This document shows, in pieces, positions 28,305 through 37,900 of a stretch of 48,009 bases of DNA. Below the pieces are notes generated by a model that saw only the letters and a program-made list of their open reading frames with translations, had not been told where the DNA came from and did no database searches. Every line of letters begins with the position of its first letter. Positions within the stretch are counted from its first letter, which is position 1. This stretch comes from a virus. The stretch covers positions 1 to 48,009 of the IMG/VR virus record IMGVR_UViG_3300046804_003778. One strand, written 5' to 3'. The position numbers and the translations under genes were made by a program.

Positions 28305-28339
28305 AAAAAAAGACCTTCCTTTTATTTATAAGGAAGGTC
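28305..28339 (-). terminator. Terminator with a late promoter inside its loop
   Basis: Minus strand: GACCTTCCTT, loop ATAAATAA, AAGGAAGGTC, then TTTTTTT. The 10-bp stem (28312-28321 with 28330-28339) is perfect and is followed by seven Ts (28305-28311). It stands 6 nt past the stop of the small coiled-coil gene at 28346. The loop and first stem base form TATAAATA (28323-28330). Confidence 0.9.
28323..28330 (-). promoter_or_regulatory. T4-type late promoter in the terminator loop
   Basis: Exact TATAAATA, 22 nt before the ATG at 28300. With the usual T4 late start site about 6 nt downstream, the transcript would begin inside the second stem arm, so the new RNA cannot refold the terminator. Confidence 0.75.
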
Positions 28340-28345
28340 AGATTA

Positions 28346-28522
28346 TCATTCTTCTGTGGGTTCTGCCTCTGGTTGCTCCAAAATATTTAAAGCTTCAAGA
28401 GCACCTTTAAGTTTAAGTGCCATTTCTTTTTTTGTAGTCAATTGACTTTCAAGATTATTAATTTCATCAATAACAGAATTAAATTGATTCGTAAAATTTT
28501 CTTTAAGTTCTTGGGGGTTCAT
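28346..28522 (-). CDS. Small coiled-coil protein (58 residues)
   Basis: Start placed at the ATG at 28522 (MNPQELKENF), because GAGGAA lies six bases upstream and the gap to the glycosyltransferase stop is then 7 nt; the earlier ATG at 28567 would overlap that gene by 38 nt and has no ribosome binding site. The peptide has a heptad-like pattern (NQFNSVIDEINNLESQL, KKEMALKLKGALEALNIL) and an acidic tail (EQPEAEPTEE). It is the last gene before the terminator at 28305-28339. Function unknown; it could be an assembly accessory or chaperone-like adaptor, but this is a guess. Confidence 0.65.
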   Translation of the reverse strand: MNPQELKENFTNQFNSVIDEINNLESQLTTKKEMALKLKGALEALNILEQPEAEPTEE

Positions 28523-28529
28523 AATTTCC

Positions 28530-29711
28530 TCAGATAGATTGTAAGTAAGTGAGCATTTTTTTAGCAATATTATCCCATTGATATGCGGGATTTTGAGTCA
28601 TAGTAGCACACGCTTTTGCTTGTGCTGCATAATATTTTTTATCAGAATACAATTTATTTAATTTTTCAACAATACTATCAATAGAAACATATGCTCTATC
28701 AATACCATAATTAACATCTTTACCCATAAAGCAGATATCAGCAAGTTCACCACAATCTGCAAAGATTTCAGCACTTGCTGCATAGTTGGGAAGAACTTGA
28801 GGAGTTCCAGTTGCTGCCATTTCAAATGGCACTAAACCCCAACCTTCACCCTCAGAAGTATTGATGCCAACATCACAAGCATTATAAACGATATTTAAAA
28901 CTTCGGGACTAATATTATTTTTTTCTGGGGTAATGTCAGTTCCTGAAAGATATAATCTTCCCTCAGAATCAATACCATTTTTCGCCATTTCCACATTAAA
29001 AAGTGGAACAATATCCCATCCACAATCTTTAATACCCATGTGAAGATAAAGTTTTGCGTTTGGTTTGTCAACGGCAAATTTGGCAAATGCCATGATAGTC
29101 AAATCAATCCTTTTACGTGGTTGATTTCTATTACCATTGAAGACAATGAAATCATCCTTTTTCATATTGCCAATGATATCTCTACATTCCTGTTTATTTT
29201 TTCTGTAAAAAATATCACTGTCAATGCCATGCTCTAATGTTTCAATTCTGCCAGTATAACCAGCTTCTTTAATTACATTAGAAGCAAAATTTGTATATGT
29301 AATTGCGAGATCAATATCATTAAGGAACTTAACTACCTCAGGGAACCAACCACCACCATCTACGGGGAAATAAGTAACAAACTTAAATCCATCTTCTTCT
29401 TTATATTTTTTTAAAATTTCCCAATAATATTTAATAATCCAAACATCATTAAAAGCAACAATAATATCTGGCTTAATAGCATTATAAAGTTCTTCAACAT
29501 ACTTAAACCCATATGGGTCCACTTGCTGCCCACCTTTCGTGGATGCAGAAAAAATGTTGAACGGGAAATCGTGTTTTTGACCAAAATAATTAATACCCAT
29601 CACATTGGTATCAAATTCTTGATAAATTCTGGTGAGAATAGATTCAGTGACTCTGCCAAATCCGCTTGGGATAACACAATCACCTAACCATAATATTTTC
29701 TTTTTACTCAT
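28530..29711 (-). CDS. Glycosyltransferase, GT4-like (GT-B fold)
   Basis: 393 residues. The N-terminal WLGDCVIPSGFGRVTESI (about 4-21) has the glycine-rich acceptor-domain loop. The C-terminal domain has NGNRNQPRKRIDLTI (about 188-202; the basic R/K that contacts nucleotide-sugar phosphates) and TSEGEGWGLVPFEMAATGTP (about 286-305), the E-x7-E signature of GT4 enzymes (glutamates in EGWGLVPFE). These enzymes move a sugar from a nucleotide-sugar donor to an acceptor. The acceptor here is unknown: Ser/Thr-rich virion proteins encoded on both sides, phage DNA, or host surface glycans are all possible. It has a sigma70-like promoter of its own, unlike its late-promoted neighbours. No Shine-Dalgarno is visible. 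The sequence is more lysine/aspartate rich than the fibre genes around it. Confidence 0.88.
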   Translation of the reverse strand: MSKKKILWLGDCVIPSGFGRVTESILTRIYQEFDTNVMGINYFGQKHDFPFNIFSASTKGGQQVDPYGFKYVEELYNAIKPDIIVAFNDVWIIKYYWEILKKYKEEDGFKFVTYFPVDGGGWFPEVVKFLNDIDLAITYTNFASNVIKEAGYTGRIETLEHGIDSDIFYRKNKQECRDIIGNMKKDDFIVFNGNRNQPRKRIDLTIMAFAKFAVDKPNAKLYLHMGIKDCGWDIVPLFNVEMAKNGIDSEGRLYLSGTDITPEKNNISPEVLNIVYNACDVGINTSEGEGWGLVPFEMAATGTPQVLPNYAASAEIFADCGELADICFMGKDVNYGIDRAYVSIDSIVEKLNKLYSDKKYYAAQAKACATMTQNPAYQWDNIAKKMLTYLQSI

Positions 29712-29734
29712 AAGAACAATAGGGGTTCAGACAC

Positions 29735-29763
29735 ATCATACTATAATTTATATGGGTTGTCAA
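29735..29763 (-). promoter_or_regulatory. Sigma70-type promoter before the glycosyltransferase
   Basis: Minus strand: TTGACA (29758-29763), spacer of exactly 17 nt, TATGAT (29735-29740). The -35 is perfect and the -10 differs from TATAAT at one base. The expected start gives a leader of about 17 nt to the ATG at 29711. Inside the spacer lies TATAAATT (29745-29752), one base off the late octamer, so the region could work both early and late. Confidence 0.72.
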
Positions 29764-29770
29764 GGACGAA

Positions 29771-31765
29771 TTATGCGATGCTTCCTCCGATTGTACCATT
29801 AGCATTAAATACTGTCACAACTGCAGTGCCAGAAGTTACTGCTAATGTAACTGAAGTAACACTAGCACCACCAGCAGATGAACCTGGAGATAAGTTTACT
29901 GCTGCGAATCCTGTGGTTGTTGTGCTAGCTGCAATATTAATTTGTTTTGTGGCAGCGTTAGTATTTCTCAAATAAAGTGTAATAACTCTACCTGCGGTAA
30001 GATTACTGATATTAATTGTTCTTGCAGTACCACTGGCACTCTGTACATATGCATAATATGAAGTGGTTGCCGAATCTACTGTAGCATCTGCATCAGAAGT
30101 TGAACTGGAATTTCCGTAGGTTTTATTTGTAAGTGTATCTGATGTTGCTCTACCAACTAAAGTATCTGTAGAAGTTGGTAAAGTCAATGTTCCAGTATTT
30201 AAAATACTAGAAATAGTTGGTGTGGTTAAAGTTTTGTTGGTTAATGTCTGTGTTCCATCAGTAGTTACTATTTCACCAGCCGCATTAGTAAAACCTTTTC
30301 CTAAAACTTGAGTGCTGGAAAGAACAGTAGTTCCATTGATTTGATAAGTTTTAGTATTTGCAATATTTAAGTTTTCTGTTGATGACCAACGAGTTCCAGT
30401 ATTAGAATATGTGAAAGTAATTCCTGTTGTTCCTAATGTAATTCCAGCACCATCTACTGCTGCTGATGTTGAAGCACCATCGGCAAGAATGATATTAACG
30501 TCATCAATACTTAAAACAGTAGAATTAATTGTGGATGTTGTTCCATTGACAGTTAAATTACCATTGACTGTGACTCCAGAAGCAGTTAAATCTCCAGTAA
30601 AAGATGCTGAAGTTCCAGTTAAACTACCTAAAAGATTGACATTTTTATATGCAATAATTTTTTCTAAACCATCACTTGTTTGAAAATCAAGATATGAATT
30701 ACTGCCTTCTCTAATACTAAGTGCAGGGTTTACATTATCAATTATTGAAACTGTAACACCTTGAGTTGCTAAATCAATACTATTTCCTGATACTTTAAAA
30801 TTATTATTAATTTTTGTTGTTCCAGTACCAATTGCGGAACCAATCCTAACATCACTATTATTAATTAATAAATTAAAAGTATTTTGACTAGAAATAATTT
30901 CACCACCATTGACATTTAAATCTCCATCTAAAATAGTATCATCACTTTTAATTGTAAAATTAGTATTAGGAATACCACTTGGAGCAGCATAACCAATTGT
31001 TATTCCAGATGCTGTTCCAAAAGCATTAACAACTGTCGTCGTGGTATTCCAAAGATTTACAGTTGATTGTGTTCCAACTACTGTCGGATTATTTAATGTT
31101 AATGTTCCCGTAATATATCCTAATGATATAGAAGTTGCATTTGTAAATGCATTTACAGTTAATGGGTTATTTAATAAATTAAATGTATTTGATGAAGTTG
31201 ATAAAGTATCCCCGTTTACTGAAAGATTGCCACCAAATACACCACTAGTAGTTACTGACGAATAATTAGCAAATAAATTTCTTGAAAGGTACAAATCCCT
31301 CCATCTTTGAGAACTTGCACCAATATCATATGTGGCAGTTAAATCAGGAATAATTGTTGAATTAATATCAGCATTAAATACAATATTATCAGTATTTAAA
31401 TCGCCAAATGTTAAGGTTCCACCTGTTCCAGTTCCAGCTCTAAAAGTAACATCACCAGCTACAGTTAAACCACCATTGATGAATACATTATTACTAAATC
31501 CAATCGTGCTTGAATCATATTTGCAAAGACCTAAATTAGTGACACTATCAAATGATAAACTAGGTGAACTTAATGACCCATCTTCAAGTTGAATAGTTTG
31601 TCCAGAAAGAGTGACTAAACCAGCAACTACTTGGTTGACGGAAGTAGTAACTACTTTTGATGGAGTAACTAAGTTTTGACAATCACCAATATCAGTACCA
31701 ATCAGATTGATTAACTGACGTTGTTGTTCAAATGTGTTACTTAATAAAACTTCTCTAATTGCCAT
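29771..31765 (-). CDS. Fibre-like structural protein (664 residues)
   Basis: N-terminus MAIREVLLSNTFEQQRQLIN is the short helical head of many cyanophage fibre proteins. The body has repeated GxLxVNG/NLTVNG strands (GGLTVAGDVTF, GDLNVNGGEII, GNLTVNGTTST), a TATYDIGASSQRWRDLYLSR motif, and TDGTQTLTNKTLTTPTIS followed by SDTLTNKTYG, repeats common in phage tail fibres. The C-terminal 120 residues form a Ser/Thr/Ala beta domain. It lies where T4 encodes gp9-gp12, so a baseplate-attached fibre is a fair inference, but no direct gp10-12 match is clear. The start overlaps the small upstream gene by 11 nt; no Shine-Dalgarno, so coupling is likely. Confidence 0.72.
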   Translation of the reverse strand: MAIREVLLSNTFEQQRQLINLIGTDIGDCQNLVTPSKVVTTSVNQVVAGLVTLSGQTIQLEDGSLSSPSLSFDSVTNLGLCKYDSSTIGFSNNVFINGGLTVAGDVTFRAGTGTGGTLTFGDLNTDNIVFNADINSTIIPDLTATYDIGASSQRWRDLYLSRNLFANYSSVTTSGVFGGNLSVNGDTLSTSSNTFNLLNNPLTVNAFTNATSISLGYITGTLTLNNPTVVGTQSTVNLWNTTTTVVNAFGTASGITIGYAAPSGIPNTNFTIKSDDTILDGDLNVNGGEIISSQNTFNLLINNSDVRIGSAIGTGTTKINNNFKVSGNSIDLATQGVTVSIIDNVNPALSIREGSNSYLDFQTSDGLEKIIAYKNVNLLGSLTGTSASFTGDLTASGVTVNGNLTVNGTTSTINSTVLSIDDVNIILADGASTSAAVDGAGITLGTTGITFTYSNTGTRWSSTENLNIANTKTYQINGTTVLSSTQVLGKGFTNAAGEIVTTDGTQTLTNKTLTTPTISSILNTGTLTLPTSTDTLVGRATSDTLTNKTYGNSSSTSDADATVDSATTSYYAYVQSASGTARTINISNLTAGRVITLYLRNTNAATKQINIAASTTTTGFAAVNLSPGSSAGGASVTSVTLAVTSGTAVVTVFNANGTIGGSIA

Positions 31766-31961
31766 TGGTAATTTGTTTTAGTAATTGCTTGATTTCATCA
31801 AGTTCCTGCTTCAAAGTATTTATCTCGTTTATCATATTCTCTCTATTTGCCTTTGCTTTCATATAACGATCATATTCATCACGATTAGAGTTGATCACAG
31901 CACCACTATTAATATCACGATAAAGACTGCTGTGACCTTCTACCTTTAATTTATCCATCAT
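31755..31961 (-). CDS. Small conserved coiled-coil phage protein (68 residues)
   Basis: The N-terminal KVEGHSSLYRDINSGAVINS is a motif recurring in small proteins of T4-like phages, followed by NRDEYDRYMKAKANRENMIN and a heptad-like helix (EINTLKQELDEIKQLLKQI). No catalytic residues are evident. It overlaps the DUF4815 gene by 4 nt (ATGATG with the stop TGA inside) and the next gene by 11 nt, so all three are translated as a coupled set. It may assist assembly or oligomerisation of the neighbouring fibre; inference only. Confidence 0.75.
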   Translation of the reverse strand: MMDKLKVEGHSSLYRDINSGAVINSNRDEYDRYMKAKANRENMINEINTLKQELDEIKQLLKQITNGN

Positions 31962-34900
31962 GAATGAGCAATTACTCTAAGATCTTCAAGTCTTGGTGCG
32001 AGAGCAGGATTAGAACCACCAAATACAATTTTAATAGCAAATGCTTTAAATGGTTTCAAATTACTTGCAGTATATGAATATTCAATATAAGAATCAAGAT
32101 CCTCAACTGATGGAGAGAATGCTTTTAAATTACTTGGAATTACATCGTTGTTTGAATATCCAGTTCCATTAAAATATTCCCAAGAAATACTATTAATATC
32201 AGTATTACTTCCATCTGCCTTAACCTTATAAAGTACCTTAATGTCCTTATTATCAAAAAGATTTGCAGTAATTTTACAATCAAGAGCAGTTCCTGGAGTA
32301 TCAAGAACAATTTCTTTAGTTACATATTTGGAAATTGAAGAACTACCATAAGGATTTGTTTCGGGAACAAATAAGAATCCATTTGTAGAAGAAACTGCAG
32401 AAACAGTTCTTCCAGTAACTGGAGAAGTTCCTGCATCATCATCATTAATAATATCACCAACTTCAAATGGATTATTAGAAGTTAGTTTAATCTTCAAAGA
32501 TCCAGTTGGAGAATCCCATCCTATAAGTACACCACTCTTGACTACAACAGATGTTGGAGTTGTAGTTACAGATCCTTGAGTAACTATTGATCCAGAAACA
32601 AAATCGCCAGTAATATTAATTAATTTTATTTTTTTGTTAACGAGATCAACACCAACAATTTGACCAGACGCACCAGTTGAAGATTGAGTTAGACGAGTGT
32701 TAGTATCAACTGTATTTGTGAAATTACCACCACTTGAAGTATTATAACTAATGACAACTGATTTAATAGTTTTAGTAGATACAGTTGAAAGTGTAAATGC
32801 AGATGAAGTTGGAACTGTTAATGTTTGAGCAAGTGCTCCAAATCTAGATTCACTTCCAGTAGGATTACTAATTCTAGATCCAACCGTAATAATATTAGAT
32901 CTATTGATATCAATAACTGGAGAAACGTTATCAACTGCAGTTGACATACTTACAGTATAAAGAATTGATCTCTTACCAGTTACAGAAGAAAGACCTCTAT
33001 AAATTTCATTGTTTCTTGAAGCAATTACTCTAGTATCATCAAAATAATAATTATCTCCTGGAGAAATCTCTACAGATTCTGCTGTGGTATATTCATTTGT
33101 TGTTGAGGAATCAATTGCCTTTCCATATACAGTCTTAATATTATGAGATATTGAAGAAGATTGAAATGTAAATGGAACAACTTGAGATTGAATAATTTGA
33201 TATGTTTTATTAGTAGTTGCCTTAACATAACTTCCACCACCAGTTCCAGATCCAGTAACAGAAACATTTGCATCTGCCCAAAGAGTTGAATCAACAGTAA
33301 TACAATAATTATCTAATCCAACATTACTGATTGAATGAATACCATTTAGTAAGCTTACAGGAACTCCAAAAATACCTTCTGGAGATCCAATTCCAGTTAT
33401 TTCTGAAAGAATTACAGTATCTCCTTCTTTCATTCCATGATTTGGATGATTAACTCTAACTACTTTTTGATTTGCTCCAAACAGTGTTGAAATTCCTAAA
33501 GTACTATCAATTGAAATAGGATTGGACGGTAAAATTACATAATCTACATCTTGATTTACAAATTCAATTGTTGAAGTATTTGTTTTATCAAATACACATC
33601 TATTAATTGTAAACTTGAGATCTTCAATAGGATCTGAAATCCATGAAGAAGAATTTTGTGCTTTGTGTAATGATCCTACTCCTGGTTGATCGGGAGCAAC
33701 GATGATGCTATTTAAAAGAGCATCTCCAACTCTAGAACTATAAAGTTTATAGTCTGGAGAAGAACTTGTGACTACCAATGCATAAGTTTTATTATTTTCA
33801 AGATAAACTGGAGATGGGAATTTAAAAGTGGTTTTTACCAATCCACTTGTTGATGTTGCAATTCCCATTTTGACTGCAGGATTTGTAATTCTGATTACAG
33901 ATTCAGCAGTAGCCAGTCCGTCACCACCAGTGATACTGACAGTAGGTGCAACATAGTATCCAGATCCATTATTGGTTACATTAATTTCATAAATTTTACC
34001 ATTATAAATTTTTGCACTTGCTGTAGCAGTTGTTCCAAATGAACCACCATTATCTCCATTGATTGCAATTGTAGTGGCATTTGATAAGTATCCCGAACCA
34101 AAACTAGTAACTCTAATTTTTTCAACAATACCGCAATCTTGATCAATATAGAATGTTGTTGAAGTTATAGCAGGAGAACGATTAACTACAATTTCTTCAC
34201 CAGCAACAAAATTTGTTCCATTATGATTAGAAAGAATTAAATTATATCTAGTATTTGCTGATGAAACAGTCAATGCTGTTTTTACAGTCGCTATAGCACC
34301 AGAAATTTTTCCAGTAATAGTTTCACCTACCGCAAATGTGATACCAGTAGCAACATCATTACCGAGTTTAATGCGAAGTATAGTGTTTGGATTTAATGAA
34401 GATTGACTAAATGGAATGATACTTCTATTTGGAATACCACCAGAAGTTTCGGTTAAATAAACTGATACTGGTCTATCAGTATCATTTCCAGAAGAATTTG
34501 TTTTGGAGTTAAAATACAGATCAACACTAGATGCAAATATTCCTTGTTCGTAATCATTTACAGTAAATGTTTGAGCAAGAGGATCAAGAAGTCCATCTTG
34601 ATTAATATTTACTCTAACACCATTAATAGTTTGTACTGTATCACTATTAGAAGCGGATCTTCTGCTAATTAATAAAGATCTTGTAGATTGAGTATCTGGT
34701 GCTCCAGTGACAACGTACTCAGTTTCTGCAAATGTAGTTACTTCGGAATTTGTAGAACTATTAGTGCTACTTGAAGTTAAACGGAATGCTTTGGTTCCTA
34801 CGGTGAAACTTCTTTGTTGACCAGCTGTATTATAAAATGCTGATGGTGTTACCTGCATATCATAAAGTTTTTTGCCTTCAAATGGTGCATAACCAGAAGG

Positions 34901-37900
34901 TACTAAGAAAATACCACTAATATTACCATTTGAGTCTGTAATAATTGATTTGCCAAATCCTTTTTCTGCATATCCACCAATTCCAGTAAATGGTGTAGTG
35001 ATACCTGTCACATCATCTGGATTTACCCAAGAAGAAACATCAATTCCATCAAAAAATGCATATAATTTAGTATTTGGTTCTAATCCTTTAGCGACAAATT
35101 TTACTACATTTGATCTAATGTATGGACTATAAGCATTAGATACTACTCTCTGATTTGTAGAAGTTGTAGAAGTTCCGTATGGTGTTAATCTATTTTGAGT
35201 ACCATTACGAGATCTGGTTCTAGTTTTTCCTTTAGCAACAGATGTTACTGTAGAATCAAATTGTGTAGTTCCATTTAAATTAAAACTAGCAGAATTATTT
35301 AAGTTATATGATGGAGTTCCTGTCCACATAACTTGCCATTCATTCCAAATACTTCCCCAAAGATTTGAATTCTGATTTTGAATAGTATCAAAAATAGAAT
35401 TTTCATTTGAAATTAATTCTGGAGTTTTATTAGTATCCTTCCATTCATCAATAGAAGGATCAAGAGTCATAATTCCAGAAAACTTAGATGATTTTCCTGG
35501 ATTGATAGTAATAGTTTTTGTTGCATATGGATTACTGATAGTTGATTGCTCAGTAAATGGTAATGTAATCAGTTCTCCTGTTTTTTGATACCCATTTGCT
35601 GTTCGTTGAGTATCATTAAGATTTTTTTCAATTAACTTAGTTTGTGATGCATAATATGCTGGTCTAGCAACACCAGTTTGAGAATCAATAGCACAAGAAT
35701 AATCAACAGAAGTTGTATTACCAATGTTATGACCCTCAAAATTATCTACTAAAATACCATTTTTAAATCTTTCATTGCCAAAAGAATCTCTAACTTGAGT
35801 ATTAAATGTATCTTGTTCAATTAAACTTAATACAGTATAATATTCTAATTTCTCAACTCTCTTCTCCAGTTTTCCAATATCACGCATCGTATAACGTCTA
35901 TTATCAATACTCTTAATTTGAACATCATTTAAACTAAACGTATATGCTGGAATATTAAAATAATACAACAAGATTCCATCAGAAATTTCTGGTGGAGTTT
36001 GTGGATTAAGTGCTGGAGTTCCTCTGGAAACTTTGAATGATCCATCCTTTGAAATATAAATTGCATCAATCCTGTTCAGATAATACTGATATCCCGTATA
36101 ATATGAAGTACCATATAATGGCAATGCTGGTGCTGATGAACCAGTTCCAGTGAATTTTAATGCATTTACTGTAGTAAATTGATTATATCCTGGTAAAACA
36201 GTTTCAGTATCCAATCCTGTGTAGTCAGAAACTCTTGGTCTAAAATCAACTACATCGCGTAAAGAAATTTTACCATATACTGAAGAGTTGAAATATGGGA
36301 TATCTTTATATGTAAAATTATCCGTAAATGTATAAGAATCTACAGTGAAATAATCTCCTGTATTACTACCAATATGTTTAAAGTAATCAAAGACAACCAA
36401 TAATTTATTAGTTGGAATTAATGCTCCTGGTTTTCTAATTAATCTAGTGAGATCATAATGAGTATCTCTTTGTCCACCATCAAAAATAAATCTATCAGTA
36501 ATATCTACATCATTTTTGGTAGCATCGGCCCCAGAAGATGACATATAAACTCCTCTGAGTTTATATCCGTCAGCATATTTAATTGGAATTACAGAATTTG
36601 AAAATCCACTAGTAACTTGATATTCTTGATTTTCAATAAGGGTCTTTGTTTTTGGTGCCGTATCAACTTTTACTACAGGGGCAATTAATTTATATCCAGT
36701 ATTTGCAAAATAAACGCCCAAATTAATAGTAATGGATTGGGCATTTACACCCAAAGTAACAGCATTAGAAAGATCTAAAAGTTTTCCATTAACTGGAGTT
36801 GTTAAAATATAATTATTTGATGAATAATTTAAAAATTGTTCATTAGATCCAACTGTTAATGTTGTGGATCCAGTTCCATCCAAATTACCCAAAAATTCTC
36901 TTTGTACAGTATAATTAATATTTGTATTATTGGAATCTAAAATTGTAGTTTTTACATTTTTATTTGGTAGAGGTAAAAGTAAAGTATTTCCAGAAACACC
37001 ATTCAATTTTGATCTGAGACGTTCAATAGTTTTTGCTGTAAAGTTACTCAAAATTAATCCATAAACATAAATTCTTGCAGTAGAAGAAGTTCCAGATTTT
37101 GCTGCAAATTTGACGATATATTTTCTTATTACTCCAGCATCATCAGTTACTTTAATAATGTCTCCAGAAATAAGATCAAGATCTGGACGAGAATTTAAGT
37201 TGTCGGATGAAATGAAATAAGAATTTTCCACTGCACTAAATGTAGCACCACCAGCGACATTAAATGTGTCTTGCAACGATGCCACATCTCCACTAAATGC
37301 ATTACCTGTAGTAGAATTAAAGAAACTTCTTACAAAAGATGAATCATAATTTATGATATTGCTTTTGTTTAAAACAGGAATATAACTTGCACCACTTCCT
37401 GCTCCAGCAGTAATAGTTACAGTTGGTGCAGAATCAAATTTTCCAATTGCAAGGCGAGCCGCTGCAGTAATTTTAATAGATCTTAGTTGATTTGAAACTA
37501 ATGTAATATTTGAGTATCCAATTTGAGATGTAACATCAACTCCATTAATTGCTACCGTAATACCGCTTAATGTGGTATATCCAGTTCCAAATGATACTGG
37601 TTTTAAATATGCAATTGTTCCATCATCTTCAATGAAATTATATGGAGTAGTTGTTCCATCAAGTTCCGAAAGAACAGTTTCTCCTGATTGGAACTTCCCA
37701 GATACTTGAGACAGAATTACTTCATTAGTATCGGGCGAGAGAAGTTCTACAATTCCAGTAGCACCACTAGACTGTCCTGTAATAATCTTACCCTTAGTAA
37801 AATTTAATGTATTCTTACAAAGAATTTTTGTAAAATATTCAGTTCCAAATAATCCTAATTTAAATAACGAAGAATTTTTATCATACTGACCAGATGTTGA

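Noticed and set aside
28523-28567. Earlier ATG (28567) for the small coiled-coil protein
   Set aside because: It would overlap the glycosyltransferase by 38 nt without a ribosome binding site; the ATG at 28522 has GAGGAA.
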